A stretch of DNA of 64,000 bases from NCBI RefSeq assembly GCF_002025705.1, contig NZ_CP018846.1, forward strand, positions 372,001-436,000, written 5' to 3'. The DNA comes from Pseudomonas putida (GTDB lineage Bacteria > Pseudomonadota > Gammaproteobacteria > Pseudomonadales > Pseudomonadaceae). This document shows positions 44,123-61,190 of the stretch, in pieces. The translations under genes and the position numbers were made by a program. A model generated the notes under the pieces. The model did not search any database. It worked only from the letters and a program-made list of their open reading frames with translations, and was not told the DNA's origin. Each line of letters opens with the position of its first letter. Position 1 is the stretch's first letter.

Positions 44123-44219
44123 CGGTGGGCGACTTCCACTATCTTGGCTGGACAACGTAAACCCCGATCATACCCGTATTAGTAGAAGCTGCGAAGCAGC
44201 ATCGGCGAGAAAGCTGACC

Positions 44220-44624
44220 ATGGTTGAAAATAGCGAATTGCGCAAAGCCGGCCTCAAGGTGACCCTGCCTCGAGTCAAGATCCTTCAAATGCTCGACTCC
44301 ACCGAGCAACGTCACATGAGTGCTGAGGATGTCTACAAGGCGCTGATGGAGGCTGGCGAGGACGTCGGTCTGGCAACCGTCTATCGCGTACTGACCCAGT
44401 TCGAAGCAGCTGGTCTGGTGGTACGCCACAACTTCGACGGTGGCCACGCGGTGTTCGAGCTGGCTGACGGCGGTCACCACGACCATATGGTCAACGTGGA
44501 GACCAGTGAAGTGATCGAGTTCATGGACGCTGAAATCGAGCGTCGCCAGAAAGAGATCGTGGCCGAGCATGGCTACGAGCTCGTGGACCATAACCTGGTC
44601 CTTTATGTGCGTAAGAAAAAGTAA
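44220..44624 (+). CDS. fur: Ferric uptake regulator
   Basis: 134 aa. The winged helix spans residues 1-80 (LKVTLPRVKILQMLDS, DVGLATVYRVLTQFEAAGLV). The metal sites follow with HNFDGGHAVFELADGGHHDHM. There is no cysteine in the whole protein, so the structural CxxC zinc site of E. coli Fur is absent, as is usual in pseudomonads. It represses iron-uptake genes when Fe(II) is available and would be expected to control the PiuC/ABC locus at the left end of the window. It is divergent from bamE. Confidence 0.97.
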   Translation: MVENSELRKAGLKVTLPRVKILQMLDSTEQRHMSAEDVYKALMEAGEDVGLATVYRVLTQFEAAGLVVRHNFDGGHAVFELADGGHHDHMVNVETSEVIEFMDAEIERRQKEIVAEHGYELVDHNLVLYVRKKK

Positions 44625-44645
44625 CGATTTAGCGCGTTACGAATG

Positions 44646-44673
44646 ACAAAGGCGACCTTCGGGTCGCCTTTGT
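44646..44673. terminator. Terminator after fur
   Basis: ACAAAGGCGACC-TTCG-GGTCGCCTTTGT forms a 12-bp stem with a UUCG tetraloop. Downstream U-richness is modest (GCTTTCT). Confidence 0.85.
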
Positions 44674-44708
44674 GCTTTCTGGATCGAAGTTATCAGGGAA
44701 GTGACCCC

Positions 44709-44854
44709 TGTAGGAGCGGCCTTGCCGGGGCGCCGGACCGGTCGGAAAGGGCTGCGAAGCGGCCTCAGGATTTCAGCGAGAATGCATAAATTGCTGGGGC
44801 TGCCTTGCAGCCCTTTCGCGACGCAAGGCCGCTCCCACAAAGGCCGCTCCTACA
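44709..44854. repeat. REP cluster with mixed arms and a tandem end
   Basis: The left arm is tgtaggagcggccttgcc followed by the ggcgccggaccggtcgg subtype. The right side is the tcgcgacgcaaggccgctcccaca subtype, and a further truncated copy aaggccgctcctaca is appended. It lies between the convergent fur and recN. Confidence 0.88.
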
Positions 44855-44869
44855 AAGGTCGCGTCAGCT

Positions 44870-46543
44870 TCAGATCTTGCCAGAGACGACCATCTTGCGC
44901 GCATGCGCCAGGGATTCCTTGGTCAGGTCGATGCCGCCAAGCATCCGCGCCACTTCCTCGACTCGCTCGCGCTTACCCAGGCTGGCCACTGCGGTATGGG
45001 TGGTGTCGCTGTTGCGTACCTTGTGCACGAACAGGTGATGGTGCCCTTGCGCAGCCACCTGCGGAAGGTGCGTCACGGTCAGTACCTGGCCGCGCTCGCC
45101 CAGGCGGCGTAGCAGTTGGCCGACGATTTCGGCTGTCGGGCCGCCGATGCCGACGTCGACTTCGTCGAATACCAGGGTCGGAATGCGCGAGGTTTGCGCC
45201 GTGATCACCTGAATTGCCAGGCTGATACGCGACAGCTCACCGCCGGACGCCACCTTGGCCAGGCCCTTGAGCGGCTGGCCGGGGTTGGCGCTGACCAGCA
45301 GTTCGATCTGCTCCAGGCCGTGCGGTGACAGGTCGTTGCCTTCGTTGGGCGTGAGTTCGATGCAGAATCGGCCACCTGGCATGCCCAGACGCTGGATTTC
45401 CTGTTCAACCGCGACGGCCAGTTGCTTGGCTGCCTGCTGGCGCAGGGCGCTCAGCTCCAGTGCCTTCTCTTTATAGTGCTGGGCGAAGGCGCCGAGCTCC
45501 TCGCCCAGGCGCTCGATCGACTCGTCGCTGGCATTCAGGCCTTCCAGTTCGTCCATTAGCTGTTGCTGCAGGTGCGGCAGCTCGGTGGGGTGCACGCGGT
45601 GTTTGCGCGCCAGCGTATAGATGGTGTCGAGGCGCTCTTCCAGGGCTTGCAGGCGCATGGGGTCGGCATCGAAGTTGTCGAGGAAGCGGTTGAGTTCGCC
45701 CATCGCCTCTTCTACCTGAATTTGTGCGCTGGCGATCATGTTCGCGGCCTCGCCCAGCGCGCGCGGGGCGTTCGCTGCGGCGCCGAGGCGGTTGAGGCTG
45801 GAGGTGAGGGCGCTGAGCACGTTGCCTGAATCGCTTTCGCTGCACTGGTCGATGACCTGACGGCAAATGCCAAACAGGGCTTCGGCGTTGGTCAGGTTCT
45901 TGTGCTCCTGCTCCAGGTGCTCCAGTTCGTTTTCGCCCAGGCCGAGGTTGTCGAGTTCTTCAAGCTGATAGCTGAGCAGCTGATGGCGGGCGCGTTGCTC
46001 GTCGCCGGAATTGCTCAGCCGCTCGAGCTCCAGGCGGGTCTGGTTCCAGCGCTTGGCGGCAAGCTGCACCTGGCGGGCCAGGTCAATGGCGCCGGCGTAT
46101 TCGTCCACCAGGCGGCGGTGGGTGTCGGTTTTCAGCAGCGACTGGTGCTCATGCTGGCTGTGGATGTCGATCAGCAGCTCGCCAAGTGCCTTGAGGTCGC
46201 CAAGCGGGCAAGGGGTGCCGTTGATGTAGCCGCGGCTGCGGCCTTCGGCAGTGATGACCCGGCGCAGGATGCACAACCCGTCGTTGTCCAGGTCGCGCTC
46301 GGCGAGCCAGGCATGGGCTTCGGGGATGTCCACCAGGTCGAACGTGGCAAGGATGTCTGCCTTGTCGGTGCCGGGGCGCACCACGCCGCTGTCGGCACGG
46401 TCGCCCAGGGCCAGGCCGAGGGCGTCGAGCATGATCGACTTGCCCGCACCGGTCTCGCCGGTGATGACCGACATGCCGCGGGCGATTTCGAGGTCGAGGT
46501 GCTCGACGATGGCGTAGTTGTGAATGGACAGGTGCACCAGCAT
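44870..46543 (-). CDS. recN: DNA repair protein RecN
   Basis: 557 aa SMC-like ATPase. Walker A is GETGAGKS at 29-36. The middle is a long coiled coil (about 150-370). The C-terminal ABC half carries [15 protein letters not shown] (signature) and [13 protein letters not shown] (Walker B), then [14 protein letters not shown]. It acts in recombinational repair of double-strand breaks. A 16-base LexA box lies 25 bases upstream of its ATG, so SOS control is likely. It is divergent from the grpE operon. Confidence 0.97.
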   Translation of the reverse strand: MLVHLSIHNYAIVEHLDLEIARGMSVITGETGAGKSIMLDALGLALGDRADSGVVRPGTDKADILATFDLVDIPEAHAWLAERDLDNDGLCILRRVITAEGRSRGYINGTPCPLGDLKALGELLIDIHSQHEHQSLLKTDTHRRLVDEYAGAIDLARQVQLAAKRWNQTRLELERLSNSGDEQRARHQLLSYQLEELDNLGLGENELEHLEQEHKNLTNAEALFGICRQVIDQCSESDSGNVLSALTSSLNRLGAAANAPRALGEAANMIASAQIQVEEAMGELNRFLDNFDADPMRLQALEERLDTIYTLARKHRVHPTELPHLQQQLMDELEGLNASDESIERLGEELGAFAQHYKEKALELSALRQQAAKQLAVAVEQEIQRLGMPGGRFCIELTPNEGNDLSPHGLEQIELLVSANPGQPLKGLAKVASGGELSRISLAIQVITAQTSRIPTLVFDEVDVGIGGPTAEIVGQLLRRLGERGQVLTVTHLPQVAAQGHHHLFVHKVRNSDTTHTAVASLGKRERVEEVARMLGGIDLTKESLAHARKMVVSGKI

Positions 46544-46567
46544 GGGGGCGGCTCCCGAAGTTCAGGT

Positions 46568-46583
46568 CTGGTTATTTATACAG
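46568..46583. promoter_or_regulatory. LexA (SOS) box of recN
   Basis: CTGTATAAATAACCAG on the minus strand fits the CTG-N10-CAG consensus with an AT-rich centre, directly upstream of recN. Confidence 0.8.
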
Positions 46584-46649
46584 TACTTTTTTCGAGCCTG
46601 CCAATGCCCTCTGGCGGATTCTGTTGTGGCCCGGAAAACCCACTTGCCC

Positions 46650-46677
46650 CTTGAACCTGTTTTTTCCGGCCCCATAT
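46650..46677 (+). promoter_or_regulatory. RpoH (sigma-32) promoter of grpE
   Basis: The -35 box CTTGAAC (46650-46656) and -10 box CCCCATAT (46670-46677) are separated as in the heat-shock consensus, 14 bases between CTTGAA and CCCCAT. The grpE start is 57 bases further. Confidence 0.85.
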
Positions 46678-46734
46678 AGCCGGCAGACACGGCGAGCTTT
46701 GCTCGTACAACAGAAATTGCGGAGGAGAGAACCC

Positions 46735-47289
46735 ATGGCTGACGAACAGCTGAACGAGAAAGACCTTAATGCCGAAGAGGCCGCTGCAGTGGATAACGGC
46801 GCCCGCGTTCAGGAGCTCGAGGAGCAGCTGGCCGCCGCCAAGGATCAATCCCTGCGTGTCGCAGCAGAAGCGCAGAACAGCATTCGTCGCGCTGAGCAGG
46901 AGGTCGACAAGGCCCGCAAGTTCGCCCTCGAGAAGTTCGCTGGCGACCTGCTGCCGGTGATCGACAGCCTGGAGCTGGCCCTGGCGCACTCCAGTGCCGA
47001 CGACGAACAGGTCAAGACCATTCGCGATGGTGTCGAGCTGACCCTGAAAATGTTCCAGGACACCCTCAAGCGCTACAACCTCGAAGCCATCGACCCGCAC
47101 GGCCAGCCATTCAACGCCGAGCACCACCAGGCGATGGCTATGCAGGAAAGCGCCGACGTAGAGCCGAACAGCGTGCTCAACGTGTTCCAGAAGGGTTACC
47201 TGCTCAACGGTCGCCTGCTGCGCCCCGCCATGGTGGTGGTGAGCAAGGCACCGGCTGCCCCGCAACCTTCTATCGATGAGAAGGCTTGA
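46735..47289 (+). CDS. grpE: Nucleotide-exchange factor GrpE
   Basis: 184 aa from ATG 46735 with a strong GGAGGAGAG site. The acidic N-terminus and long coiled coil ([16 protein letters not shown]) lead into the GrpE core [12 protein letters not shown] and the C-terminal beta domain ([39 protein letters not shown]). It releases ADP from DnaK. It is the first gene of the heat-shock operon, behind an RpoH promoter, and its stop codon overlaps the -35 of a second RpoH promoter for dnaK. Confidence 0.97.
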   Translation: MADEQLNEKDLNAEEAAAVDNGARVQELEEQLAAAKDQSLRVAAEAQNSIRRAEQEVDKARKFALEKFAGDLLPVIDSLELALAHSSADDEQVKTIRDGVELTLKMFQDTLKRYNLEAIDPHGQPFNAEHHQAMAMQESADVEPNSVLNVFQKGYLLNGRLLRPAMVVVSKAPAAPQPSIDEKA

Positions 47290-47312
47290 AATCTGTCGGG
47301 GCATCCCCATCT
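47285..47312 (+). promoter_or_regulatory. Second RpoH promoter, before dnaK
   Basis: CTTGAA (47285-47290) and CCCCATCT (47305-47312) have the same 14-base spacing as the grpE promoter. The -35 box contains the grpE stop TGA. Confidence 0.8.
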
Positions 47313-47391
47313 AGGTGTCAAGCGTTCAAGTATTACCGCAGTTGGCCAGAAGTAGCCGCTGCCACCAAATTCAAGTTTCGGGAGAGCTAAC

Positions 47392-49317
47392 ATGGGCAAA
47401 ATCATCGGTATCGACCTGGGGACCACCAACTCGTGCGTCTCCATTCTGGAAAACGGTAACGTCAAGGTCATCGAAAACGCCGAAGGCGCGCGTACTACCC
47501 CTTCGATCGTGGCCTACGCCAACGACGGCGAAATCCTGGTTGGTCAGTCGGCCAAGCGCCAGGCTGTCACCAACCCGCACAACACCCTGTTCGCAGTGAA
47601 GCGCCTGATTGGCCGCCGCTTCGAAGAAGACGTCGTGCAGAAAGACATCAAGCTGGTGCCATACAAGATCGTCAAAGGCGGTAACGGCGACGCTTGGGTA
47701 CAGGCCAGCGGCAAAGACATGGCGCCACCACAGATCAGCGCCGAAGTACTGAAGAAAATGAAGAAGACCGCCGAAGACTACCTCGGCGAGCCTGTCACCG
47801 AAGCGGTCATTACTGTTCCGGCCTACTTCAACGACAGCCAGCGCCAGGCCACCAAAGATGCCGGCCGCATCGCCGGTCTGGACGTCAAGCGCATCATCAA
47901 CGAGCCGACTGCCGCTGCACTGGCTTACGGCATGGACAAGGCCAAGGGCGACCACACCGTCATCGTTTATGACCTGGGTGGTGGTACCTTCGACGTTTCG
48001 GTCATCGAAATCGCCGAAGTCGACGGTGAGCACCAGTTCGAAGTACTGGCCACCAACGGCGACACCTTCCTGGGTGGCGAAGACTTCGACATGCGCCTGA
48101 TCGACTACCTCGTGGACGAGTTCAAGAAAGAGTCCGGCATGGACCTGAAGAACGACCCACTGGCGCTGCAGCGTCTGAAAGAAGCTGCTGAAAAAGCCAA
48201 GATCGAGCTGTCCTCCGCTCAGTCGACCGACGTCAACCTGCCGTACATCACTGCAGACGCGACCGGTCCTAAGCACCTGAACGTGAAGATCTCCCGCGCC
48301 AAGCTGGAGTCGCTGGTCGAAGACCTGGTCAACCGTACCATCGAGCCTTGCCGCATCGCTCTGAAAGACGCCGGCATCGACGCCAGCAAGATCGACGACG
48401 TGATCCTGGTCGGTGGCCAGACCCGTATGCCGATGGTGCAGAAGGCTGTTGCCGACTTCTTCGGCAAAGAAGCGCGCAAGGACGTCAACCCGGACGAAGC
48501 CGTGGCCATGGGTGCTGCCATCCAGGGCGCCGTGCTGGCCGGTGACGTCAAAGACGTACTGCTGCTGGACGTCAGCCCGCTGACCCTGGGTATCGAAACC
48601 ATGGGCGGCGTGATGACCGCGCTGATCGAGAAGAACACCACCATCCCGACCAAGAAGTCGCAGGTGTTCTCGACTGCCGATGACAACCAGGGCGCCGTGA
48701 CCATCCACGTGCTGCAGGGTGAGCGTAAGCAGGCTGCGCAGAACAAGTCGCTGGGCAAGTTCGACCTGGCTGACATTCCGCCAGCGCCACGTGGCGTACC
48801 GCAGATCGAAGTGACCTTCGACATCGACGCCAACGGCATCCTGCACGTCGGCGCCAAAGACAAGGCCACCGGCAAGGCTCAGTCGATCGTGATCAAGGCC
48901 AACTCCGGCCTGTCCGACGAAGAAATCGAGCGTATGGTGCGTGACGCCGAGGCGAACGCCGAGGAAGACCGCAAGTTCGAAGAGCTGGCCGCTGCCCGCA
49001 ACCAGGGTGACGCGCTGGTGCACTCGACTCGCAAAATGGTTGCTGACGCTGGTGACAAGGTTACTGCTGAAGAGAAAACCGCGATCGAAGCTGCCGTGGT
49101 TGCCCTGGAAGCCGCTGTCAAAGGCGACGACAAGGCTGCCATCGACGCCAAGGTCGAAGAGCTGTCCAAGGTCTCGGCACCAGTTGCTCAGAAGATGTAC
49201 GCCGAGCAGCAGGCTGAACAGCCTCAGGGCGGCGCGCAGCAAGCCGAGCCGGAAGCCAAGCACGATGACGTGGTTGACGCCGAGTTCGAAGAAGTGAAAG
49301 GCGACGACAAGAAGTAA
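47392..49317 (+). CDS. dnaK: Chaperone DnaK (Hsp70)
   Basis: 641 aa. Nucleotide-binding domain motifs [12 protein letters not shown] at the start, [28 protein letters not shown] and [12 protein letters not shown] are intact. The linker is [16 protein letters not shown], followed by the substrate-binding domain and lid, and the protein ends [14 protein letters not shown]. It is the central ATP-driven folding chaperone of the cytoplasm, with GrpE upstream and DnaJ downstream. An own RpoH promoter overlaps the end of grpE. Its codon use is strongly optimised, as expected for a highly expressed gene. Confidence 0.98.
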   Translation: MGKIIGIDLGTTNSCVSILENGNVKVIENAEGARTTPSIVAYANDGEILVGQSAKRQAVTNPHNTLFAVKRLIGRRFEEDVVQKDIKLVPYKIVKGGNGDAWVQASGKDMAPPQISAEVLKKMKKTAEDYLGEPVTEAVITVPAYFNDSQRQATKDAGRIAGLDVKRIINEPTAAALAYGMDKAKGDHTVIVYDLGGGTFDVSVIEIAEVDGEHQFEVLATNGDTFLGGEDFDMRLIDYLVDEFKKESGMDLKNDPLALQRLKEAAEKAKIELSSAQSTDVNLPYITADATGPKHLNVKISRAKLESLVEDLVNRTIEPCRIALKDAGIDASKIDDVILVGGQTRMPMVQKAVADFFGKEARKDVNPDEAVAMGAAIQGAVLAGDVKDVLLLDVSPLTLGIETMGGVMTALIEKNTTIPTKKSQVFSTADDNQGAVTIHVLQGERKQAAQNKSLGKFDLADIPPAPRGVPQIEVTFDIDANGILHVGAKDKATGKAQSIVIKANSGLSDEEIERMVRDAEANAEEDRKFEELAAARNQGDALVHSTRKMVADAGDKVTAEEKTAIEAAVVALEAAVKGDDKAAIDAKVEELSKVSAPVAQKMYAEQQAEQPQGGAQQAEPEAKHDDVVDAEFEEVKGDDKK

Positions 49318-49337
49318 TCGTTGCATGCTGTCGACCC

Positions 49338-49399
49338 GTTCACCGGCTTGTGCCGGTGAACTGGTAGGATGTCGCCGCGCGGGGGCTTGCTCCCGCGTT
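49338..49399. other. Two hairpins in the dnaK-dnaJ intergenic region
   Basis: GTTCACCGGC-TTGT-GCCGGTGAAC (49338-49361) and a second GC-rich stem around cgcgggggcttgctcccgcg (49379-49399). Neither has a T-run, so they are more likely mRNA-stability or attenuating structures that reduce dnaJ relative to dnaK than full terminators. Confidence 0.65.
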
Positions 49400-49514
49400 G
49401 GCGTATCTGGAATTCGAGATTTTTTACAGCATTTGTCCGCGCCATTCGTGGTTTGCAGGCAGGTGCTGACGGCGCGGCGCAGATGCCGGACGCCCCACAA
49501 GGTGCAAATGACCT

Positions 49515-51456
<1,942 letters not shown>

Positions 51457-51475
51457 TCAGCTCGAGCGGTGTTGG

Positions 51476-51566
51476 CTTCTTCGCGGGCAAGCCCGCTCCC
51501 ACAGCATTCATGCATGGCTTAAGTGCTGTGCGGCCCCTGTGGGAGTGGGCTGGCCCGCGAAGAGGG
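51476..51566. repeat. REP pair (gcgggcaagcccgctccca subtype)
   Basis: cttcttcgcgggcaagcccg… and …gtgggagtgggctggcccgcgaagag form imperfect inverted arms just after dapB. It is a different REP subtype from the tgtcgcgaaaggg elements elsewhere in the window. Confidence 0.85.
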
Positions 51567-51700
51567 CGGCACAAGAATGACGCTCTGTCGCAATCATGTG
51601 TTTTAGAGGCACATATGCGGTAGACCGAAAACGCACTTTTCTGTAAGCTACAGCTTTAGTGTGTCCACTAAAAGCGCGCAGCGAATTGAATTCAGCACAT

Positions 51701-51740
51701 AAAAGCGGGGTGACGTGTCCATACGTCACTCCGCTTTTTT
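51701..51740 (+). terminator. carA leader: Strong hairpin with T-run upstream of carA (terminator or attenuator)
   Basis: AAAAGCGGGGTGACGT pairs with ACGTCACTCCGCTTTT (one G-U pair) and is followed by a T-run. It ends 45 bases before the carA start. It either ends dapB transcription or attenuates carAB; pseudomonad carAB is known to respond to pyrimidines and arginine. Upstream, TGTCGC at 51586-51591 resembles an ArgR half-site. From 51567 to 51700 I see no gene and no certain promoter. Confidence 0.8.
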
Positions 51741-51785
51741 GCAACCTGCGATCGCCCTTTCATGCTTGATTTACGGGAGGTCTTC

Positions 51786-52922
51786 TTGACAAAGCCAGCC
51801 ATACTCGCCCTTGCCGACGGCAGTATTTTCCGCGGTGAAGCCATCGGTGCCGACGGTCAGACCGTTGGTGAGGTGGTATTCAACACCGCTATGACCGGCT
51901 ACCAGGAAATCCTTACAGACCCTTCCTACGCGCAGCAGATCGTTACCCTGACCTACCCGCACATCGGCAACACCGGTACTACACCGGAAGACGCCGAGTC
52001 GAACCGTGTCTGGTCCGCTGGCCTGGTCATTCGTGACCTGCCGCTGCTGGCCAGCAACTGGCGTAACACCCAGTCGCTGCCTGAGTACCTCAAGGCCAAC
52101 AACGTCGTCGCCATCGCCGGCATCGACACCCGCCGCCTGACCCGTATCCTGCGCGAAAAAGGCGCTCAGAACGGCTGCATCCTGGCTGGTGACAACATCA
52201 GCGAAGAAGCCGCCATCGCTGCTGCTCGCGGCTTCCCAGGCCTGAAGGGCATGGACCTGGCCAAGGTCGTCTCCACCAAGGAACGCTACGAGTGGCGCTC
52301 CAGCGTGTGGGAACTGAAAACCGACAGCCACCCGACCATCGACGCTGCCGACCTGCCGTACCACGTGGTTGCCTTCGACTATGGCGTCAAGCTGAACATC
52401 CTGCGCATGCTGGTCGCTCGCGGCTGCCGCGTGACCGTGGTGCCTGCCCAGACACCGGCCAGCGAAGTGCTGGCGCTGAATCCGGATGGCGTGTTCCTGT
52501 CCAACGGCCCTGGTGATCCGGAGCCATGCGACTACGCGATCCAGGCGATCAAGGAAATCCTCGAGACCGAGATCCCGGTGTTCGGCATCTGCCTCGGCCA
52601 CCAGCTGCTGGCCCTGGCCTCCGGCGCCAAGACCGTGAAGATGGGCCACGGGCACCACGGTGCCAACCACCCGGTCCAGGACCTGGATACCGGCGTGGTC
52701 ATGATCACCAGCCAGAACCACGGTTTCGCCGTTGACGAAGCCACCCTGCCGGGCAACGTCCGCGCCATCCATAAGTCGCTGTTCGACGGCACCCTGCAGG
52801 GTATCGAGCGCACCGACAAGAGCGCGTTCAGCTTCCAGGGTCACCCTGAGGCGAGCCCAGGCCCGACCGACGTCGCGCCACTGTTCGATCGTTTCACCGA
52901 TGCCATGGCCAAGCGCCGCTGA
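51786..52922 (+). CDS. carA: Carbamoyl-phosphate synthase small subunit
   Basis: 378 aa from a TTG start (51786), chosen because GGGAGG lies five bases upstream and the product then begins [14 protein letters not shown] as in homologues; an ATG at 51762 in frame lies before the ribosome site. The glutamine amidotransferase triad is Cys in [12 protein letters not shown], His and Glu in GHPEASPGP. It hydrolyses glutamine and passes ammonia to CarB for arginine and pyrimidine synthesis. A strong hairpin precedes it. Confidence 0.96.
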   Translation: MTKPAILALADGSIFRGEAIGADGQTVGEVVFNTAMTGYQEILTDPSYAQQIVTLTYPHIGNTGTTPEDAESNRVWSAGLVIRDLPLLASNWRNTQSLPEYLKANNVVAIAGIDTRRLTRILREKGAQNGCILAGDNISEEAAIAAARGFPGLKGMDLAKVVSTKERYEWRSSVWELKTDSHPTIDAADLPYHVVAFDYGVKLNILRMLVARGCRVTVVPAQTPASEVLALNPDGVFLSNGPGDPEPCDYAIQAIKEILETEIPVFGICLGHQLLALASGAKTVKMGHGHHGANHPVQDLDTGVVMITSQNHGFAVDEATLPGNVRAIHKSLFDGTLQGIERTDKSAFSFQGHPEASPGPTDVAPLFDRFTDAMAKRR

Positions 52923-53028
52923 GCATCCTGCATCAAGGCCCCGGGCCGGCTCGCGCCGCGCCCGGAAGCGCCTGACCCAGATTGTTCAAGACGGCTTGCC
53001 GACTGACCCGCGGATTTGAGTGACAACC

Positions 53029-56246
<3,218 letters not shown>

Positions 56247-56250
<4 letters not shown>

Positions 56251-56729
56251 GCATGACCAAGTACCCGATGACCGTCCAGGGCGCTCGCGCCCTGGAAGAG
56301 GAGCTGACCTTCCTGAGCAAGACCGAGCGCCCGCGTCTGAGCCAAGCCATTGGTGAAGCGCGTGAGCTGGGCGACCTCAAGGAAAACGCCGAATACCATG
56401 CCGCCCGTGAGGAGCAGGGCATGGTCGAGGCGCGTATCCGCGATATCGAAGGCCGTCTGCAGAACTCGGTGGTGATCGACGTCACCACCATCGCCCACAC
56501 CGGCAAGGTGATTTTCGGCACCACAGTGGTGCTGGCCAACACCGAGACCGATGATGAGGTGACCTACCAGATCGTTGGCGAAGATGAAGCTGACGTGAAA
56601 CAAGGCAAGCTTTCGAGCAGCGCACCAATCGCCCGTGCCATCATTGGCAAGGAAGAAGGTGACACCGTGGTGGTCAAGACGCCAAGCGGTACGGTCGAGT
56701 ACGAGATTGTCGAAGTCAAACACATCTGA
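56247..56729 (+). CDS. greA: Transcription elongation factor GreA
   Basis: 160 aa from ATG 56247, overlapping the carB stop (ATGA); ATG 56253 would give the more usual two-residue shorter form. N-terminal coiled coil ([32 protein letters not shown]) with acidic tip residues between ([11 protein letters not shown]) and the C-terminal FKBP-like domain ([30 protein letters not shown]). It stimulates RNA cleavage by backtracked RNA polymerase. Coupling to carB through the overlap is conserved in pseudomonads. Confidence 0.97.
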
Positions 56730-57156
56730 TCGGCGCCTGCGGGCGCCATCCCTCGAGGGGATCCTCTGGCAACTGGCTCAGGTTTTCTGGGTCGGTGGCC
56801 TGTGGGTGTTCCATGTAGGGCTGGTGCCGGCGCTGAAAGTCAGTGGCCTGGCACCCTTGCTGGTGCAGGATGTCGCCGGGCAGATCGACCGCTGGTTGAT
56901 CGGTGTGGCATTGCTTGGCTTGTTGACCCAGCTGGCGGTGCTGGCGAGGGTGGACGGCCTGGCGGCCTGGTGGCGGCAGTTTCGCGGGCAGATGCTGTTG
57001 TTGGGCTTTGCGGCCTGCGTGGGGTATTACACCTTGCGCTACGGCATCTCGGTCGGCGAGCGCTGGCAGATGTTCTGTTTCCTGGTGCTGGGCTTCTCCG
57101 GCATCGTGCTGGTGGCCCAGCCGGTCCCGGTCAGGGCGCGCCAGGCGCGCCACTGA
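56707..57156 (+). CDS. DUF4149-like small membrane protein, start uncertain
   Basis: The protein core [25 protein letters not shown] and later membrane segments ([44 protein letters not shown]) give four predicted helices as in DUF4149. No ATG or GTG lies at the expected place. TTG 56707, inside the end of greA, is the nearest candidate, with a weak GAG upstream; CTG 56737 is another. It ends 12 bases before the convergent yhbY stop. Function is unknown; the gene commonly sits beside yhbY and ftsJ. Confidence 0.7.
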   Translation: MSKSNTSDRRLRAPSLEGILWQLAQVFWVGGLWVFHVGLVPALKVSGLAPLLVQDVAGQIDRWLIGVALLGLLTQLAVLARVDGLAAWWRQFRGQMLLLGFAACVGYYTLRYGISVGERWQMFCFLVLGFSGIVLVAQPVPVRARQARH

Positions 57157-57168
57157 TCGGAGCCACCG

Positions 57169-57477
57169 TTACTTGTAGCGGTGGATGTTGGACAGCTGCT
57201 TATTCGGCTGTGGGTTCTTGCGGTAGATCAGGGCTTTCTTGCCGATGGTCTGCACCAGTTCCGCACGGCCTGCCTTGCACAGCTCGGCAATGACAGCAGC
57301 GCGCTCTTCGCGATCTTCCGAGCGAATTTCGACCTTGATCAGTTCGTGGTCGACCAGCGCACGCTCCAGTTCGGCGATCACGCCTTCGTTCAAACCGTTG
57401 CCAGCAACGATCAGGACCGGCTTCAGGTCATGACCAATGGACTTGTATTGCTTCTTCTGCTCGTTATTGAGCGGCAT
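57169..57477 (-). CDS. yhbY: YhbY/CRM-domain RNA-binding protein
   Basis: 102 aa from the ATG at 57475-57477 (MPLNNEQKKQYK). The CRM fold is visible: IGHDLKPVLIVAGNGLNEGVIAELERALVDHELIKV, followed by the GKKALIYRKNP end that carries the RNA-binding segment. It associates with pre-50S ribosomes. It is divergent from rlmE across 102 bases, the usual ftsJ/yhbY layout. Confidence 0.95.
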   Translation of the reverse strand: MPLNNEQKKQYKSIGHDLKPVLIVAGNGLNEGVIAELERALVDHELIKVEIRSEDREERAAVIAELCKAGRAELVQTIGKKALIYRKNPQPNKQLSNIHRYK

Positions 57478-57579
57478 AATCTGACCCTTTCCGTCTGATT
57501 CTGTAAAATTGACCGGCATTTTACCCGAGGGCCACCGGCTCCGCCCAGTCAATCACGACGCATATCATCGAGGTGCCCC

Positions 57580-58206
57580 GTGGTACAACGTTCCAAAAGC
57601 AGCGCAAACTGGCTGCGAGAGCATTTCAACGACCCTTTTGTTAAGCAGGCACAGAAGGATGGCTACCGCTCGCGTGCGAGCTACAAACTGCTGGAGATCC
57701 AGGAAAAGGACCGTCTGATCCGCCCCGGCATGAGCGTGATCGACCTCGGCGCGGCCCCTGGGGGCTGGTCGCAGGTGACCAGTCGTCTGATTGGTGGTCA
57801 GGGCCGCCTGATCGCCTCTGACATCCTGGAAATGGACTCGATCCCCGATGTGACCTTCATTCAGGGCGACTTCACCGATGACGCAGTGCTCCAGCAGATC
57901 CTCGCGGCGGTCGGCGATTCGCACGTAGACCTTGTGATTTCCGACATGGCCCCCAATATGAGTGGTACGCCCGAAGTGGACATGCCGCGCGCCATGTTCC
58001 TCTGCGAACTGGCTCTGGATCTGGCAGCCCGGGTGTTGAAGCCTGGCGGTGATTTCCTGATCAAGATTTTCCAGGGCGAAGGCTTCGACATGTACCTGAA
58101 GGACGTGCGCACCAAGTTCGACAAGGTGCAAATGCGCAAGCCGTCCTCTTCCCGGGACCGATCCCGCGAGCAGTACCTGTTGGGCAAAGGTTTCAAAGGC
58201 GTTTGA
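57580..58206 (+). CDS. rlmE: 23S rRNA U2552 2'-O-methyltransferase
   Basis: 208 aa from GTG 57580, with GAGGT five bases upstream. SAM motif [13 protein letters not shown], then [13 protein letters not shown] and [16 protein letters not shown]; the K-D-K-E catalytic tetrad is Lys in [11 protein letters not shown], Asp in VISDMAP, Lys in [10 protein letters not shown] and Glu in [11 protein letters not shown]. It methylates the 23S A-loop at a late stage of 50S assembly. ftsH follows after 194 bases, matching the widespread rlmE-ftsH order. Confidence 0.97.
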   Translation: MVQRSKSSANWLREHFNDPFVKQAQKDGYRSRASYKLLEIQEKDRLIRPGMSVIDLGAAPGGWSQVTSRLIGGQGRLIASDILEMDSIPDVTFIQGDFTDDAVLQQILAAVGDSHVDLVISDMAPNMSGTPEVDMPRAMFLCELALDLAARVLKPGGDFLIKIFQGEGFDMYLKDVRTKFDKVQMRKPSSSRDRSREQYLLGKGFKGV

Positions 58207-58400
58207 AAGGCGTGAAGCGCGGCGGCTGATAGTTATTTCCAATCGGCCGCAGCGTCTGGATCGTCCGAACTTCGTGTAGTCTAGGTTTCACAAAGGGTTA
58301 CAGACGGTGCCTGCGGATGCGTAGGTAATGTAGTAAGTTAGGGCGATGAATATCATGCGAGGCACGGCTGCGTCGTGCGCCGGCCTCAGAGGGTAGCGAA

Positions 58401-60314
<1,914 letters not shown>

Positions 60315-60322
60315 GGGCATCT

Positions 60323-61174
60323 ATGAGCTCAGTGCAGTACCCGACCCGGTTGCCTTGCGGCAACCGGGTTCTTGATCTGTCTCGTACCCATGTCATGGGT
60401 ATTCTCAACATCACTCCCGATTCTTTCTCCGATGGCGGGCGTTTCAGCCAGCGCGACGAGGCGTTGCGGCATGCTGAGGCGATGATCGCGGCAGGCGCCA
60501 CGCTGATCGACATCGGTGGCGAGTCGACCCGCCCCGGCGCGCGTGCGGTTTCGGTCACCGAAGAGATCGAGCGTGTGGCGCCAATGGTCGAGGCCATCAA
60601 CAGCCGCTTCGATGTGGTCATTTCGGTCGATACCTCAACGCCTGCGGTCATTCGCGAGTCGGCGCGGCTGGGCGCCGGCCTGATCAACGACGTGCGTGCC
60701 CTGGAGCGCGATGGTGCCCTGGATGCGGCGGCGGACACTGGCTTGCCGGTTTGCCTGATGCATATGCGAGGTGAACCCGGGAATATGCAGGACGACCCGC
60801 ATTACGAAGATGTGACTGCCGACGTAACGCGCTATCTTGAACAGCGGATGGCCGCTTGCGCAGCGGCGGGCATCCCCGCCGAACGAATCATTCTTGATCC
60901 GGGCTTCGGTTTCGCCAAGACGCTGGCGCACAACCTCAGCCTGTTCAAGCACATGGAAGCGCTCTACCGCCTTGGGCGCCCGCTGCTGGTGGGCGTTTCG
61001 CGCAAGAGCATGATCGGCCTGACGCTGGATCGTCCGGTCGGTGAGCGACTGTACGGCAGCCTGGCGCTGGCGGCTCTGGCCATGACCAAGGGGGCCAGCA
61101 TCCTGCGCGTCCATGATGTGGCTGAGACCGTTGATGTGGTGCGCATGATTGCCGCGATACAGAACGCCGAATAA
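60323..61174 (+). CDS. folP: Dihydropteroate synthase
   Basis: 283 aa from ATG 60323. AAGGG six bases upstream overlaps the ftsH stop, so translation is probably coupled. The pterin-binding motifs [40 protein letters not shown] and [15 protein letters not shown] are all present, as is the C-terminal [15 protein letters not shown]. It condenses p-aminobenzoate with hydroxymethyl-dihydropterin in folate synthesis and is the sulfonamide target. glmM follows after 16 bases. Confidence 0.97.
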   Translation: MSSVQYPTRLPCGNRVLDLSRTHVMGILNITPDSFSDGGRFSQRDEALRHAEAMIAAGATLIDIGGESTRPGARAVSVTEEIERVAPMVEAINSRFDVVISVDTSTPAVIRESARLGAGLINDVRALERDGALDAAADTGLPVCLMHMRGEPGNMQDDPHYEDVTADVTRYLEQRMAACAAAGIPAERIILDPGFGFAKTLAHNLSLFKHMEALYRLGRPLLVGVSRKSMIGLTLDRPVGERLYGSLALAALAMTKGASILRVHDVAETVDVVRMIAAIQNAE

Positions 61175-61190
61175 GAACATTGGAGTCCCT

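Noticed and set aside
49338..49361. The hairpin after dnaK as a terminator
   Set aside because: It has a strong stem but no T-run, and dnaJ is expected to be co-transcribed; kept as a hairpin only.
47371..49500. A 709-aa open frame antisense to dnaK
   Set aside because: It mirrors the GC-rich codons of dnaK, has no domain, and dnaK is intact and unmistakable.
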